From Gluconobacter roseus NBRC 3990 (GTDB lineage Bacteria; Pseudomonadota; Alphaproteobacteria; Acetobacterales; Acetobacteraceae), in assembly GCF_006538885.1 (NCBI RefSeq), contig NZ_BJLY01000002.1, positions 669,427-733,426 on the forward strand: a DNA stretch of 64,000 nucleotides. The letters run 5' to 3'. Shown piece after piece: positions 9,141 through 22,784 of the stretch (position 1 is its first letter; every line of letters begins with the position of its first letter). Below the pieces are notes generated by a model. The model saw nothing but the letters and a program-made list of their open reading frames with translations. It made no database searches and was not told where the DNA came from. Both the position numbers and the translations under genes were made by a program.

Positions 9141-10829
9141 TCAGAGGGCAAGGACCTGCTCGGCCTCATGCATGACCTCTGCCAGAACATCGGCCTCGAA
9201 CGGAGAGGTCAGTCCCGCTTCGGACACAAGCTGGGCGAAGGGTTTCGAGCCGCCCTCAGCGCAAAGCCTGCGATACGTTTCCAGCGTCCCTTCCCGATCC
9301 AGACGTGAACCCAGCCAGAGCTGCAACGCACAGCACTGTGCCAGCGCATAATCAATGTAATAAAACGGCAGACGGTAGATATGGAGCTGCGCCTGCCAGC
9401 GTCCACCCTTCGCCGGATATTCCAGATCACCCCAGTCCCGCCACGGCATGTAAAGCTTTTCAAGCCGCTGCCATGTCTCGTGCCGTTCCTCCGGCGTCAT
9501 GTCCGGACGGGCATAAACTTCATGCTGGAAGTGATCCACGCAGACGCCGTACGGGAAGAACGACAGCGCATCGATCAGATGCATCCGGCGATACCGATCC
9601 GCCGCACCCTCTTCAACCAGTTCGCCAATCTGCGGCCAGGTCAGGAACTCCAGCCCCATGGAATGGATTTCCGCAGCCTCCATGGTCGGCCAGAGCTGAT
9701 CGATCCACGGCAAATCACGGCTTTTCCAGTTCTGGAACGCATGACCCATCTCATGGGTGAAGACCCCAATGTCATTATGGGTGCCATTGAAATTGGCAAA
9801 AATATAGGGCGTTCCAACTGTTGGAAATGATGTGCAGAACCCGCCACCAGCCTTGCCGTCCCGGTTCTTCAGATCAAGATACCCCAGATCCCGCATCTGG
9901 ACGTAAAAGTCGGCCATTTCCCCCGAAGGATCTAGCTCGCGGAACATGGTTTCCGCCCGTGCAACCAGCAGATCATGGTCACCTGCGGGTTCAGGATTTC
10001 CCTGAAGGTCAATGAGAGCCTCGTCCCAGGCCATCAGTCTGTCGCAGCCCATTTTCAGGCGGCGACGCTCCATAAGCGAACTGATAAGCGGCGTGACATA
10101 AGCCAGCACCTTTTCACGGAACGCTGCAACCTGCTCCGGACCATAATCCGTGCGGCGCATCCGGCGATAACCAAGCTCGATATAGTTCTCAAAGGCAAGC
10201 GTCTTCGCCATCCGGTCACGCAGGGCGACGAGCTTGCCATAAAGCGCGTCCAGCTCTGCTCCGTTCTTCTCAAAGAAGGTCCAGCGCGCCTTTTCGGCGT
10301 CATGACGGATTTCGCGATCCAGTCCCTGAAGATAAGGCACCAGCCCAGACAGATTGAGCGTCTTGTCATCGAACGGAATTTTCGCCGATGCGAGGAGCGC
10401 GGTGTATTCTCCCGTCAGCCGTGCCTCTTCCTCAAGATCCGTGCTGATACGCGGATCAAAGGTTGTCGTATCCGATTCCCAGAGCCGGACCACATGCGGC
10501 GTCACGATGGCCTCAAGACCTTCACGGTCAGAATCCGCCAGAAGGCGCTTCTTCACCGTCACCTCATGATCGGTCGCAACCGGAGACAGCCGATCGGCAT
10601 AATCCCGGTCCGCTTTTGCAGTCTCGTCCTGCGTATTGCGCGAAAACTGTAAATGGACGTGCGATGCCCAAGACTCATACTCGCGTCGGACCGCATCAAA
10701 AGCCTGAAGGGCTTCCACGCGATCACCCGCATCAAGCATGGCTGCGATGGCATCGTAACGGGCCTTGAGCGACTGTTCGTCAGGCCGGGGAAAAGACAGT
10801 TCGGAAAAGGGAGGGAGCGTCTTTGTCAT
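9141..10829 (-). CDS. M3 family oligoendopeptidase (PepF-like)
   Basis: A cytoplasmic zinc metallopeptidase of about 562 residues that cleaves short peptides. The zinc site is HEMGHAFQNW (HEXXH), with the third ligand Glu in MEAAEIHSMGLEFLTWPQ about 25 residues later. HIYRLPFYYIDYALAQCCALQLW near the end is the conserved substrate-binding region of M3 enzymes, carrying the His/Tyr pair. The start is the ATG at 10829 (MTKTLPPFSEL); an ORF extension to 10865 lacks support. It is followed downstream only by the convergent hairpin. Confidence 0.92.
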   Translation of the reverse strand: MTKTLPPFSELSFPRPDEQSLKARYDAIAAMLDAGDRVEALQAFDAVRREYESWASHVHLQFSRNTQDETAKADRDYADRLSPVATDHEVTVKKRLLADSDREGLEAIVTPHVVRLWESDTTTFDPRISTDLEEEARLTGEYTALLASAKIPFDDKTLNLSGLVPYLQGLDREIRHDAEKARWTFFEKNGAELDALYGKLVALRDRMAKTLAFENYIELGYRRMRRTDYGPEQVAAFREKVLAYVTPLISSLMERRRLKMGCDRLMAWDEALIDLQGNPEPAGDHDLLVARAETMFRELDPSGEMADFYVQMRDLGYLDLKNRDGKAGGGFCTSFPTVGTPYIFANFNGTHNDIGVFTHEMGHAFQNWKSRDLPWIDQLWPTMEAAEIHSMGLEFLTWPQIGELVEEGAADRYRRMHLIDALSFFPYGVCVDHFQHEVYARPDMTPEERHETWQRLEKLYMPWRDWGDLEYPAKGGRWQAQLHIYRLPFYYIDYALAQCCALQLWLGSRLDREGTLETYRRLCAEGGSKPFAQLVSEAGLTSPFEADVLAEVMHEAEQVLAL

Positions 10830-10870
10830 GGCACAATTCTGCCAGTCTCCCGCCTTTGCGTCCATGCCTG

Positions 10871-13314
<2,444 letters not shown>

Positions 13315-13368
13315 CTAGACGCGTTCGAGCAGTTTTGACCACAGCCCGCCGGGCGACAGACAACAAAA

Positions 13369-13398
13369 AAGGCGCCCTTCCTTTCGGAAAGACGCCTT
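13369..13398 (-). terminator. Terminator of the leu operon
   Basis: AAGGCGCCCTTCC and GGAAAGACGCCTT form an imperfect hairpin with loop TTTC just after the leuB stop. The A run on the plus strand gives T residues after the stem on the transcribed strand. Confidence 0.7.
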
Positions 13399-13420
13399 GA
13401 AAATAGGTCAAAGCTGAAAC

Positions 13421-14530
13421 TCAGGCCAGTTTTTCCATCTCGCGAAGAACCGCCTGCCCCATCATTTCAGTCCCGACGCGCGCCATCCCCGGCGACATGA
13501 TATCGGCGGTCCGCAGACCCGAAGCCAGAACGTTGGACACGGCCGTCTCGATCAGATCCGCATCTTCACCCCGGTTGAGCGAGTAACGCAGCAGCATGGC
13601 GAAGGAGAGGATCTGGGCCAGAGGATTGGCGATCCCCTTGCCTGCGATATCCGGTGCGCTGCCATGGATCGGCTCGTACAGGGCATTGCGTTTGCCATCA
13701 GCACGAACCGGACCAAGCGTGGCCGACGGAAGCATGCCAAGCGACCCGGTCAGCATGGAGGCCAGATCGGAAAGAATATCGCCAAACAGATTACCCGTGA
13801 CAATCACGTCGAACTGGTTCGGATCACGGACAAGCTGCATGGCGCAGTTATCAGCCAGCATGTGGGACAGCTGGACGTCCGGATATTCGCGTTTGTGAAT
13901 GTCGATCACGACTTCCTTCCACAGGAGGCCGCTTTCCATAACATTGCACTTCTCGACCGAGCAGACGCGGTTGTCGCGTTTGCGGGCGAGATCGAAAGCC
14001 ACACGGGCCACGCGCTCAATTTCTGAAGTCGTATAGACTTCCGTATTGATCCCGCGGCGCGAGCCATCGGGAAGCGTCTCGATCCCGCGCGGCTCACCGA
14101 AATAGATGCCACCGACTGTCTCACGGACGATCATCAGATCCAGTCCGCGCACAACTTCCGGCTTCAGAGCAGACGCATCGATCAGAGCATCAAAGAGCTT
14201 GGCCGGACGCAGGTTGGCGAACAGTTCAAGTTCCTTGCGGAGCTTGAGGATCGCGACTTCCGGACGCTTGTCAAAACTGACATGGCTCCAGGCCGGATCA
14301 CCAACCGAACCGAACAGGACGGCGTCGGACTGACGGGCCAGCTCAATGACTTCATCGCGGATCGGCACGCCATGCACCGCCAGAGACGCCGCACCGACGA
14401 GTTCTTCCGTGATTTCAAGCTTCAGCCCGCGATGTGCACTCATCCAGTGCACGATCCGTGCGACTTCGCGCATGACTTCCGGGCCGATGCCGTCTCCGGC
14501 CAGAACCAGAAGCTTGTGTGCGTCGCTCAT
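13421..14530 (-). CDS. leuB: 3-isopropylmalate dehydrogenase
   Basis: A 369-residue NAD-dependent dehydrogenase for the third step of leucine synthesis. The start [17 protein letters not shown], the substrate Arg cluster ([15 protein letters not shown]), the [12 protein letters not shown] loop, the catalytic Lys in [11 protein letters not shown], the metal-binding aspartates in [24 protein letters not shown] and the NAD site [18 protein letters not shown] are all present. It overlaps leuD by four bases and ends the leuC-leuD-leuB cluster before a terminator. Confidence 0.97.
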   Translation of the reverse strand: MSDAHKLLVLAGDGIGPEVMREVARIVHWMSAHRGLKLEITEELVGAASLAVHGVPIRDEVIELARQSDAVLFGSVGDPAWSHVSFDKRPEVAILKLRKELELFANLRPAKLFDALIDASALKPEVVRGLDLMIVRETVGGIYFGEPRGIETLPDGSRRGINTEVYTTSEIERVARVAFDLARKRDNRVCSVEKCNVMESGLLWKEVVIDIHKREYPDVQLSHMLADNCAMQLVRDPNQFDVIVTGNLFGDILSDLASMLTGSLGMLPSATLGPVRADGKRNALYEPIHGSAPDIAGKGIANPLAQILSFAMLLRYSLNRGEDADLIETAVSNVLASGLRTADIMSPGMARVGTEMMGQAVLREMEKLA

Positions 14531-15153
14531 TTTGAAGTTCCCATGGTAATTGACGGCACCCAGGCACGGCTCGGACGGTGCTCGAAACTGGTGATCTCGG
14601 CATCATGCGCCATGGTCTGTCCGATATCGTCCAGACCTTCCAGCAGCATGTGGCGGCGGAACGGATCGACATCGAAAGCGATGGTTTCACCGTTCGGACG
14701 CACGATCACCTGACGTTCCAGATCCACCGTCAGACGCGAATTTGACCCTTGACGGGCATCATCCATCAGTTCGTCGCAGATCTCGCGCGGCAGCCGGATC
14801 GGGAGAATGCCATTCTTGAAGCAGTTATTGAAAAAGATGTCGGCAAAGCTGGGCGCAATAACGCAGCGGATTCCAAAATCCAGCAGCGCCCAGGGCGCAT
14901 GCTCACGCGAGGAGCCGCATCCCAGATTATCGTATGTGATCAGGATCTCGGCATGCCGGTAAGGCTCCTGATTGAGCACAAAATCCGGATTTTCATTGCC
15001 ATCGGCGTCATAACGCTGGGCCGCAAAAGCGTTCTTGCCCAGACCAGTCCGCTGAATGGTCTTGAGAAAGCGCGCCGGAATGATCTGATCCGTATCGATG
15101 TTCTCGGTCGGCATCGGCGCCGCAATGGCGGTCAGTTCCGTGAACTTGTCCAT
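14527..15153 (-). CDS. leuD: 3-isopropylmalate dehydratase small subunit
   Basis: A 208-residue swivel subunit of isopropylmalate isomerase. It begins [27 protein letters not shown], the standard LeuD signature, and has the [17 protein letters not shown] loop that contacts substrate. It pairs with LeuC, whose gene overlaps it by one base. It converts 2-isopropylmalate to 3-isopropylmalate. Confidence 0.97.
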   Translation of the reverse strand: MDKFTELTAIAAPMPTENIDTDQIIPARFLKTIQRTGLGKNAFAAQRYDADGNENPDFVLNQEPYRHAEILITYDNLGCGSSREHAPWALLDFGIRCVIAPSFADIFFNNCFKNGILPIRLPREICDELMDDARQGSNSRLTVDLERQVIVRPNGETIAFDVDPFRRHMLLEGLDDIGQTMAHDAEITSFEHRPSRAWVPSITMGTSK

Positions 15154-16580
15154 CAGACCGTCTCCTTCACCAGTTCACGCACGTCGCACAGACGTCCCGT
15201 AACAGCCGCTGCCGCCGCCATGGCTGGCGAGCACAGATGCGTCCGCCCACCCGGACCCTGACGTCCTTCGAAATTGCGGTTGGATGTCGAAGCGCAGCGC
15301 TGACCCGGCGTCAGACGGTCCGGGTTCATGCCCAGACACATCGAACAGCCTGCCTCACGCCATTCAAAACCGGCATCCAGAAAGACCTTGTCCAGACCTT
15401 CAGCCTCGGCCGCATGCTTCACCAGCCCGGAGCCCGGAACGATCATGGCGCGAACACCTTCCGCCACGTGACGTCCACGAACCACGTCCGCAGCAGCACG
15501 CAGGTCTTCCAGACGGCTGTTCGTGCAGGAACCAATGAACACCACATCCACGGGCGTTCCGGCGATCGTCTGTCCGGCTTCAAGGCCCATATAGTCCAGC
15601 GCACGCTGGATCTGGGCCGCACGTGCCGGGTCCGCCTCATCTGACGGAGACGGCACGGACCCTGTAATCGGCAGCACGTCCTGAGGGCTCGTACCCCAGG
15701 TGATGGACGGGACGATTTCTTCAGCGGCGAGCGTGACTTCCGTATCGAAATAGGCGCCTTCATCAGAAGCCAGGCTGCGCCAGTAATCACAGGCCTGCTC
15801 GAACGCCTCACCTTTCGGGGCAAACGGACGGCCCTTCACATAGGCGAAGGTCGTCTCATCAGGGGCCACCAGACCGGCACGCGCACCGGCTTCGATGGAC
15901 ATGTTGCACAGCGTCATGCGGCCGGCCATGTCCAGATCGCGGATCGCAGAGCCAGCAAATTCAATGACATGCCCGGTCCCGCCAGCGGTACCGATCCGGC
16001 CGATAATGGCCAGCATGATGTCCTTGGCGGTCACGCCGGGGCCGACCTTGCCCTCGACGGAGACGCGCATGTTCTTCGCCGGCTTCTGCAGGATCGTCTG
16101 GGTCGCGAGCACATGTTCGACCTCGGACGTGCCAATGCCAAACGCCAGCGAACCGAGCGCACCGTGGGTGGAGGTGTGGCTGTCACCGCAGACAATCGTC
16201 ATACCCGGTAGGGAAATGCCCTGCTCCGGCCCGACAACATGCACGATGCCCTGAGAGGCGGAGCGCAGCGGGAAATAGGGAACGCCGAACTCGGCGACAT
16301 TCTTCTCAAGCGTTTCGATCTGGAGGCGGCTTTCCGGCTCCTCGATCGGCTTGGAACGGTCGGACGTGGGAACGTTATGGTCCACCACGGCCACCGTGGC
16401 ATCCGGACGACGCACGCGACGCCCGGACATCCGCAGGCCTTCAAAAGCCTGCGGACTTGTCACCTCATGAACGAGGTGCCGGTCGATGTAGAGGATGCAC
16501 GTCCCGTCCTCGAGACGTTCGACGACATGATCGTCCCAGATCTTGTCAAAAAGGGTCCTGGGCGAATTGGTAACGGGCAT
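15153..16580 (-). CDS. leuC: 3-isopropylmalate dehydratase large subunit
   Basis: A 475-residue aconitase-family subunit that carries the [4Fe-4S] cluster. The cluster Cys residues are in [14 protein letters not shown] and in [11 protein letters not shown]. Also visible are [32 protein letters not shown] and [10 protein letters not shown]. It starts only 21 bases after rplS stops, with no terminator or leader seen in between. Leucine synthesis therefore appears attached to the ribosomal-protein operon transcript. Confidence 0.97.
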   Translation of the reverse strand: MPVTNSPRTLFDKIWDDHVVERLEDGTCILYIDRHLVHEVTSPQAFEGLRMSGRRVRRPDATVAVVDHNVPTSDRSKPIEEPESRLQIETLEKNVAEFGVPYFPLRSASQGIVHVVGPEQGISLPGMTIVCGDSHTSTHGALGSLAFGIGTSEVEHVLATQTILQKPAKNMRVSVEGKVGPGVTAKDIMLAIIGRIGTAGGTGHVIEFAGSAIRDLDMAGRMTLCNMSIEAGARAGLVAPDETTFAYVKGRPFAPKGEAFEQACDYWRSLASDEGAYFDTEVTLAAEEIVPSITWGTSPQDVLPITGSVPSPSDEADPARAAQIQRALDYMGLEAGQTIAGTPVDVVFIGSCTNSRLEDLRAAADVVRGRHVAEGVRAMIVPGSGLVKHAAEAEGLDKVFLDAGFEWREAGCSMCLGMNPDRLTPGQRCASTSNRNFEGRQGPGGRTHLCSPAMAAAAAVTGRLCDVRELVKETV

Positions 16581-16601
16581 CCTGTCTCTACTCCGAACGG
16601 T

Positions 16602-16994
16602 TTAGGAAGCGGCCTTGCTGTCCGCCTTCGGCAGATCGCGGGGACGCTCGGCAATACGGGCGGACTTGCCCGAACGGCCACGCAGATAATACAGCTTCGC
16701 ACGACGGACCTTACCGCGACGCACGACTTCGATGCTGGCGATCGACGGTGCGTACAGCGGGAACACACGCTCCACGCCTTCACCGTTGGAGATCTTGCGA
16801 ACCGTGAAGTTGCTGTTCAGGCCCTTGTTGGAACGGGCAATGACAACGCCTTCGAAGTTCTGCACACGCTCACGCGTACCTTCGACAACGCGGACGCCAA
16901 CGCGGACCGTGTCACCTGCAACGAACTCGGGAACAGCGCGAACGCCGGAAAGACGCTCGATCTCGCGCGCCTCATACTGCTGGATAATGTTCAT
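16602..16994 (-). CDS. rplS: 50S ribosomal protein L19
   Basis: A 130-residue L19, slightly longer than E. coli L19 because of an Ala/Lys-rich tail. It begins [17 protein letters not shown] after a CAGGAG ribosome binding site, and contains [20 protein letters not shown] and the [19 protein letters not shown]-contact region. It sits at the 30S-50S interface. The order rpsP-rimM-trmD-rplS is the classic bacterial operon. Confidence 0.97.
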   Translation of the reverse strand: MNIIQQYEAREIERLSGVRAVPEFVAGDTVRVGVRVVEGTRERVQNFEGVVIARSNKGLNSNFTVRKISNGEGVERVFPLYAPSIASIEVVRRGKVRRAKLYYLRGRSGKSARIAERPRDLPKADSKAAS

Positions 16995-17018
16995 GACCAA
17001 ACTCCTGAAAACAAAACT

Positions 17019-17723
17019 TCAATGGACCTGCTGTCGTGCCAGATACGCATCCCAGAGGTCCGGGCGGCGCGCCTTCGTGACGGCGATTGACTGTTCATGG
17101 CGCCAGCGGGCGATGGCACCATGGTTGCCGGAGAGAAGAATGTCGGGCACGTCCTGCCCGTCCCACACTGCCGGCTTGGTGTACTGTGGATATTCAAGAA
17201 GCCCGTCGGCAAAGCTCTCGTCCTGACCGCTGACGTCCGATCCCATGACGCCGGGAAGAAGACGGACGCAGGCATCCAGAAGCGTCAGGGCGGGAATTTC
17301 TCCACCCGACAGCACGACATCGCCCATGCAGAGCTGCTCGATATCGTGCTTTTCCAGAACGCGTTCATCCACCCCTTCGAAACGGCCGCAGAGAACGACG
17401 ACCCCCGGACCGGACGACAGACGCTCCGCATCTTCATGCGACATGCGCCGTCCCCGCGGTGTCGGATAGACGACCGGACGACCATCCAGCGCGGGAAGCG
17501 CCGAGAGGGCCGTATCCAGAACGTCTGCCCGCATCACCATGCCGGCTCCGCCACCGAAAGGCGTGTCATCCACGGCCCGGTGACGTCCCAGTCCGTGCTG
17601 GCGCAGGTCATGCGCCTCACAGGACCAGATCCCCCGCTCCAGCGCCCGGCCCGCAAGGGAGAACCCAAGCGGCCCCGGGAACATGTCCGGGAAAAGGGTC
17701 AGGATATCCGCGCGCCAGCTCAT
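17019..17723 (-). CDS. trmD: tRNA (guanine-N1)-methyltransferase
   Basis: A 234-residue SPOUT methyltransferase that makes m1G37 in tRNAs reading CNN-type codons, preventing +1 frameshifts. [14 protein letters not shown] at the start, [14 protein letters not shown], the trefoil-knot SAM site [16 protein letters not shown] and [12 protein letters not shown] are visible. It overlaps the 3' end of rimM by four bases, as expected for the operon. Confidence 0.97.
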   Translation of the reverse strand: MSWRADILTLFPDMFPGPLGFSLAGRALERGIWSCEAHDLRQHGLGRHRAVDDTPFGGGAGMVMRADVLDTALSALPALDGRPVVYPTPRGRRMSHEDAERLSSGPGVVVLCGRFEGVDERVLEKHDIEQLCMGDVVLSGGEIPALTLLDACVRLLPGVMGSDVSGQDESFADGLLEYPQYTKPAVWDGQDVPDILLSGNHGAIARWRHEQSIAVTKARRPDLWDAYLARQQVH

Positions 17724-18262
17724 GCCCGCACCTGGACCTCGCCGGACAGATCCCCCTCGACCTCGACTTCAACGGGAGGGATGAGAACCACTTCCCGTTT
17801 TGCAAGGTCCACGCGGGGCACACAGGCCAGCGTGAACGGCACGATCAGACCACGATCCACTTCGAGGCTGACGCCTGCGCCGTAATCGTGAACTACCGAA
17901 ACCGTTCCCAGAACATCCCCGTCTTCCGAGACTGCCGTCATGCCGATCAGATCGGCATGATAGAACTCGTCATCCCCGGTATCGGGAAGAACCGCACGCG
18001 GAACATACAGCTTGGCATTGACCAGCCGCTCGGCAGCATTACGGTCAGGAAGATCCTGCCCGTCTGCATCCGTGAGCGCGGCAACGCCCGCCGAAACCCA
18101 GCGCGCCGTCCATGTCCTGCCCTGCGCATCATGCAGCGTACCGAGCGTCTCGACCGAAGCCGGATCGTCAGTGGCAGCATGAAGATGCACCAGACCGCGA
18201 ACACCGTGCGGGCGACCGACGGTAGCAATCAGGACATCACTGTCAGGGTTGAAGCGGGGCAC
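17720..18262 (-). CDS. rimM: 16S rRNA processing/maturation factor RimM
   Basis: A 180-residue assembly factor that binds S19 in the 30S head. The N-terminal RimM domain has [17 protein letters not shown]; the C-terminal PRC-barrel part has [19 protein letters not shown] and [22 protein letters not shown]. The start codon is GTG at 18262. It lies between rpsP and trmD in the canonical order. Confidence 0.95.
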   Translation of the reverse strand: MPRFNPDSDVLIATVGRPHGVRGLVHLHAATDDPASVETLGTLHDAQGRTWTARWVSAGVAALTDADGQDLPDRNAAERLVNAKLYVPRAVLPDTGDDEFYHADLIGMTAVSEDGDVLGTVSVVHDYGAGVSLEVDRGLIVPFTLACVPRVDLAKREVVLIPPVEVEVEGDLSGEVQVRA

Positions 18263-18290
18263 GTCTCGGACTTCCTGAAAAGCGGCTCAA

Positions 18291-18635
18291 TCAGGCCGCG
18301 GCAGCAGCGGCGGCAGCCTTGGCGCGCTCCTGAGCCTTCGCCTTCGGAGCGGACTTCTTCGGCTGCTCGTTGTAGGTTGGCTTCGGAGCAAGGCCTGCAT
18401 TGCCGAGGAAACGGGCAACACGGTCCGTGGCGAGGGCGCCGTTGGACAGCCAGTGCTTGATGCGGTCGTCAACCAGACGGATACGGTCGGCATGGTCAGC
18501 CGGCAGCATCGGGTTGTAGGAACCGACCTTCTCGATGAAACGGCCGTCGCGCGGGCTGCGGCTATCAGCAACAACGATGTGGTAGTAAGGACGCTTCTTG
18601 GCACCTGCACGTGCAAGGCGGATCTTGAGGCTCAT
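18291..18635 (-). CDS. rpsP: 30S ribosomal protein S16
   Basis: A 114-residue S16 beginning [24 protein letters not shown], the family signature, after a TCAGGAG ribosome binding site. The tail is Lys/Ala-rich and ends in eight alanines, an extension beyond the usual 80-90 residue core. Confidence 0.97.
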   Translation of the reverse strand: MSLKIRLARAGAKKRPYYHIVVADSRSPRDGRFIEKVGSYNPMLPADHADRIRLVDDRIKHWLSNGALATDRVARFLGNAGLAPKPTYNEQPKKSAPKAKAQERAKAAAAAAAA

Positions 18636-18676
18636 GAAATACTCCTGAGAGACAGACTTGTAAAAAACGGGGCGGA

Positions 18677-20104
18677 TCAGCCGAAGGGCGGGCGTCCACC
18701 GGGCTTACCCCCGGGGCTACCCATGCCCTTCATCAGATCAGCCAGACCACCTGCACCACCCATGCCGCGCATCAGGCCACCAAGGCCCATTTTGCTGATA
18801 CGCTTCATCATGGTGGACATGTCGTTGAACTGTTTGAGCAGACGGTTGATCTCCGGAACCGTGGTTCCCGAACCAGCCGCAATGCGCTTCTTGCGGGACG
18901 CCTTGATGATCTCGGGCGTCTTGCGCTCCTGCTTCGTCATCGAGGAAATGATGGCCTTGTGACGTTTGAAGATCGACGTATCGAGCTCCTTGTCACCCAG
19001 CATATCCTTGATCTTTCCCATCCCCGGCATCATGCCGAGAATACCGGAAATCGAGCCCATGCGGTTGATCTGGTCGATCTGGGAGACATAGTCATCCAGG
19101 TCGAACTTGCCCGCGAGCATCTTCTTGGCGACGCGCTCGCCTTCCTCGTGATCGAGGGTTTCGGCCGCACGTTCCACCAGCCCGGCCACGTCACCCAGAC
19201 CGAGAATACGGCCGGCAACGCGCTCGGGATGGAATTCTTCAAGCGCTTCAAGGTTCTCACCCGAGCCCGTCAGCTTGATCGGCGCACCGGTGATGGCCTT
19301 CATGGACAGGGCCGCGCCACCGCGGGCATCGCCGTCCATACGGCTCATGACAACGCCGGTGATGCCGACAGCCTCGTTGAAGGCCTTGGCCGTGTTCACG
19401 GCGTCCTGACCGGTCATCGCATCGACGACCAGCAGCGTCTCGGCCGGCTTGGTGAGCGTGCGGATTTCCCGCACTTCATCCATCAGCGCCTCATCGATCG
19501 ACAGACGGCCTGCCGTATCGAGGATGACAACATCATAACCTTCAAGACGACCCGTTTCGAGCGCACGCTTTGCGATCTGAACGGGAGACTGGCCGGCAAT
19601 GATCGGCAGGGCCTGAACACGCCCCGTCTTGGCGTTGACGCGCTCAGCCAGTTGCTGGAGCTGGAGCTGCGCCGCCGGCCGCTGGACGTCGAGGCTGGCC
19701 AGAAGGACTTTCTTGTGCTCGCGACTGGACAGACGCAGGGCGATCTTACCGGAGGTCGTGGTTTTACCCGAACCCTGCAGACCCACCATCAGGACCGGCA
19801 CCGGCGGATTGGCGGACAGGTTCAGCGGAACCGCCCCTGCCCCGCCAAGCGCGTCGATCAGTGCATCATTGACGATCTTGGCCACGGCCTGACCGGGAGA
19901 AACGCTTTCCAACACTTCCTGCCCGACCGAGCGTTCACGGACCTTGTTGACGAAGTCCCGCACCACAGGCAGCGCAACGTCCGCCTCCAGCATGGCGAGA
20001 CGCACTTCACGCATGGCCTCGGTGACATCAGCCTCCGAGAGCTTCCCGTTCTTGGAAAGCCCTTCGAGGACACCGGACATCTTGCCTGAGAGTTGATCGA
20101 ACAA
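18677..20104 (-). CDS. ffh: Signal recognition particle GTPase Ffh
   Basis: A 475-residue SRP54 protein that binds signal sequences of nascent membrane proteins together with 4.5S RNA. The N domain is followed by the GTPase motifs [15 protein letters not shown] (G1), [22 protein letters not shown] (G3) and [11 protein letters not shown] (G4), and then the methionine-rich M domain ending in [19 protein letters not shown]. The start is TTG at 20104, after AAGGTGA; the following [20 protein letters not shown] aligns with usual Ffh N-termini, so this rare start is credible. Confidence 0.96.
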   Translation of the reverse strand: MFDQLSGKMSGVLEGLSKNGKLSEADVTEAMREVRLAMLEADVALPVVRDFVNKVRERSVGQEVLESVSPGQAVAKIVNDALIDALGGAGAVPLNLSANPPVPVLMVGLQGSGKTTTSGKIALRLSSREHKKVLLASLDVQRPAAQLQLQQLAERVNAKTGRVQALPIIAGQSPVQIAKRALETGRLEGYDVVILDTAGRLSIDEALMDEVREIRTLTKPAETLLVVDAMTGQDAVNTAKAFNEAVGITGVVMSRMDGDARGGAALSMKAITGAPIKLTGSGENLEALEEFHPERVAGRILGLGDVAGLVERAAETLDHEEGERVAKKMLAGKFDLDDYVSQIDQINRMGSISGILGMMPGMGKIKDMLGDKELDTSIFKRHKAIISSMTKQERKTPEIIKASRKKRIAAGSGTTVPEINRLLKQFNDMSTMMKRISKMGLGGLMRGMGGAGGLADLMKGMGSPGGKPGGRPPFG

Positions 20105-20129
20105 CGGGTCACCTTAAAGCAAACAGAAA

Positions 20130-20163
20130 CACGCCACTGCGCGAGTCTTCGCGAGGTGGCGTG
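20130..20163. repeat. Strong inverted repeat between ffh and the Spy-like gene
   Basis: CACGCCAC and GTGGCGTG form the outer stem and CGCGA / TCGCG the inner stem around GTCT, with one small internal mismatch. It follows the stop of the Spy-like gene and precedes ffh, so it probably ends the former transcript. There is no clear T run. Confidence 0.55.
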
Positions 20164-20232
20164 TCCGGAAACAGGACTGCTCTATCGACTTGGCACCGAA
20201 GCGTCAAGCGATAGACGCAGGATCAGCAGTTT

Positions 20233-20760
20233 TCAGGGCATATCATCCGGATCGCCCTCGGGCGGATGACCCATCAGCGCTTTCATCTGCTCATGGAGAG
20301 CCTTGAGCTTGTCCATGGTCTCCTTGGCTTTCTGGCGCTGTTCCGGCGTCAGAAGATCATGAAGCTGTTCCATGGTCTCCAGATGTAGTGCGGAGACCTT
20401 GGCCTTGACTGCATCTTCCTGCTTGCTCAGGTCCGCAAGAGCGGAGCGATCCAGATCACCAGCGGTTTCAAGCGCAGCATGGATCTTGTCCTCGATGGCG
20501 CGCCCTTCAAGACGCAGGGCATGCTCGTCCTGATGCGCCTTTTCGAGGATGGTCTTGAGTTTCGCCTTCTGCACGGCCGTCAGTGTGATGCCAGGTGGAA
20601 TGGGAGGCATCATGTGACCTGGACCACCATGGGGTCCTCCCGGAGGCGGCTGGACGCTGTCAGGAGCATGATGCCCTTCGGCAGACGCCACAAGTGGAGC
20701 CACCGCCAGCCCGAGAGCGGCGATGACAGGAAGAAAAGCAGCGGGACGAAAGATCGTCAT
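20233..20760 (-). CDS. Spy/CpxP-like periplasmic protein
   Basis: About 175 residues with a Sec signal (FRPAAFLPVIAALGLAVAPLVASAEG), a Pro/Gly/His-rich linker (APDSVQPPPGGPHGGPGHMM) and a helical part with LTAVQKAKLKTILEKAHQ and LLTPEQRQKAKETM, which resembles the LTxxQ motifs of Spy/CpxP chaperones. Two ATGs at 20769 and 20760 are possible; AAGGA lies ten bases before the second. The His-rich linker may bind metal; this is inference. Confidence 0.75.
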   Translation of the reverse strand: MTIFRPAAFLPVIAALGLAVAPLVASAEGHHAPDSVQPPPGGPHGGPGHMMPPIPPGITLTAVQKAKLKTILEKAHQDEHALRLEGRAIEDKIHAALETAGDLDRSALADLSKQEDAVKAKVSALHLETMEQLHDLLTPEQRQKAKETMDKLKALHEQMKALMGHPPEGDPDDMP

Positions 20761-20982
20761 GGACGTCATATCCTTGGAGGTTATGGCAGCCGGAGACGCA
20801 GATATCGCGCCTCCATACCCTCCTAAATGGCACGCTTCAATGTTGCTGACCTCCCCCTCCTGCGTTTCAAAAAGTAAGGCGGAAGGGTTCATGTAACACG
20901 ACGACTTGACGGCAGACGCTTCCCGTCGCATGAAGCATCCAGATCCGCATAGGGCTTTTCAGAAATGAGACCCTTTTCGGAT

Positions 20983-21077
<95 letters not shown>

Positions 21078-21151
21078 CCAAACTGAGTTCCGAATCCAGC
21101 ACTCCCCAAACCGGGCTGAGCCTCTGCTCTGTCTTTTGGTTTTCAGACACA

Positions 21152-21180
21152 AAAAAACCGCCTCTGCAGAGACGGTTTTT
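21152..21180. terminator. Bidirectional terminator between tRNA-Ser and the RNA helicase
   Basis: AAAACCG-CTCTGCAGAG-CGGTTTT stem with an A run on one side and a T run on the other, placed between convergent genes. Confidence 0.8.
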
Positions 21181-21200
21181 AGATTATCCAAAAAGCTGGA

Positions 21201-22490
21201 TCAGCGTGGGCGCGGACCACCGCGTCCGGGTGCGCCACCACGGCCGCCACCCGGACGGCCGCCCGATGGCGGGCCTGAGCGACGGCGCCCACCCCCACCG
21301 CCGCCACGACCGCCACCCAGAACCGGTGGACGCAGCGTCGACAGACGCGCTTCTTCGGAATGGAACGGATGATCGGTCACGACGGGAATAGGCTTGCCAA
21401 TCTTCTTCTCGATATCCTTGAGCCATGCGCGCTGCTCGGCATCACACAGCGATACCGCACAGCCCTCACGTCCCGCACGAGCCGTCCGGCCGATACGATG
21501 GACGTAGGATTCAGGAACGTTTGGCAGATCGTAGTTAAAGACGTGACTGACCTCATCCACGTCAATGCCACGTGCGGCAATGTCCGTTGCAACAAGCGCC
21601 TTGATGGAGCCGCTGCGGAAACCGGCCATGGCGCGCTCACGGGCACCCTGGGACTTGTTGCCGTGAATGGCTTCTGCGCGGATCCCGTTCTTGTTCAGGA
21701 ATTCGGCAACTTTGTTGGCTTCGTGCTTCATCAGCGTGAAGACCACGGCACGTGCAACGCTCGGGCTTTCCAGCAGCATGAGAGCCGCATCTTTCTTGCT
21801 GTCTGAGTCAACGAACATGACAGCCTGATTGATACGATCAACGGTGCTCGACTCAGGCGTTACCTGAACCGTCGCCGGGTCCTTGAGGAGTGAATGGGCC
21901 AGATCGCTGATGGAGGACGGCATGGTCGCCGAAAACAGCAGGGTTTGACGCTGCTTCGGCAGCAGAGCCATGATGCGCTGAATATCGCGCACAAAGCCCA
22001 TGTCCAGCATCCGGTCGGCTTCATCGAGGACGAGGATTTCGAGACTGGAGAGATCAATGTACTTCTGGCCGATCAGATCCAGAAGACGCCCGGGAGCAGC
22101 AACGAGAACGTCAACTCCACGACGAGTTGCCTCGATCTGACGCCCCTGCCCCACACCACCGAACACGACGGCATAGGAGAACTTCATGTGCCGCGCATAA
22201 GCAGCGAAGCTCTCACCGATCTGGGAAGCCAGTTCGCGCGTCGGCGCGAGCACCAGCGCACGGACACCCTTCGGCGGCGCAGGACGACGATTTGAGAAGA
22301 TGTGGTTCAGGATCGGCAGTGCGAATGCTGCGGTCTTGCCTGTTCCGGTCTGGGCGAGACCCAGGAGATCACGTCCTTCCAGCAGATAGGGAATGGCACC
22401 AGCCTGAATCGGCGTCGGCGTGACATAACCTTCTTCAGCAAGGGCCTTCTGAATTGGCTCGGCAAGCTTGAGTTCAGCAAAACTGGTCAT
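21201..22490 (-). CDS. DEAD-box RNA helicase, RhlE type
   Basis: About 429 residues starting at the ATG at 22490 after GGAGAGGTCC; the ORF track opens earlier at 22571 without support. Motifs in order: Q motif (TPTPIQAGAIP), I (AQTGTGKTAAFALP), Ia (PTRELASQ), II (VLDEADRMLDMGF), III (FSATMPSSI), IV-V (ATDIAARGIDV) and VI (YVHRIGRTARAGREG). The C-terminal 40 residues are almost pure Gly/Arg/Pro, an RGG-like RNA-binding tail. RNA unwinding in ribosome assembly or decay is the family role. Confidence 0.94.
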   Translation of the reverse strand: MTSFAELKLAEPIQKALAEEGYVTPTPIQAGAIPYLLEGRDLLGLAQTGTGKTAAFALPILNHIFSNRRPAPPKGVRALVLAPTRELASQIGESFAAYARHMKFSYAVVFGGVGQGRQIEATRRGVDVLVAAPGRLLDLIGQKYIDLSSLEILVLDEADRMLDMGFVRDIQRIMALLPKQRQTLLFSATMPSSISDLAHSLLKDPATVQVTPESSTVDRINQAVMFVDSDSKKDAALMLLESPSVARAVVFTLMKHEANKVAEFLNKNGIRAEAIHGNKSQGARERAMAGFRSGSIKALVATDIAARGIDVDEVSHVFNYDLPNVPESYVHRIGRTARAGREGCAVSLCDAEQRAWLKDIEKKIGKPIPVVTDHPFHSEEARLSTLRPPVLGGGRGGGGGGRRRSGPPSGGRPGGGRGGAPGRGGPRPR

Positions 22491-22784
22491 GGACCTCTCC
22501 TTTGAGACGGCAAGGTCATGCTCAGGCAACCGCACCGCTATATATTCTGCCAAGCCACTGGCCGCAGGCATTCATGGCAAATGACAGTATGCCCTGACTC
22601 GCCGTTAAAACCGGACCTGAAACAGGCCCGGACAAAAGAAACCGGCGGGATCATGAGATCGTCATTACGCTTCAGTAGACTGGCTCTGAAGTGCTCGTGG
22701 GATGTAGGACAACATTTGTCCCATTGCAAGGAGACAGCTAACACCCACTTGAAAAAGCTCTTGTTATTTCTTGAGATTTTGCAA

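Noticed and set aside
18959..20089. A 376-codon rightward ORF opposite ffh
   Set aside because: Mirror frame of a conserved gene; no ribosome binding site or known domain.
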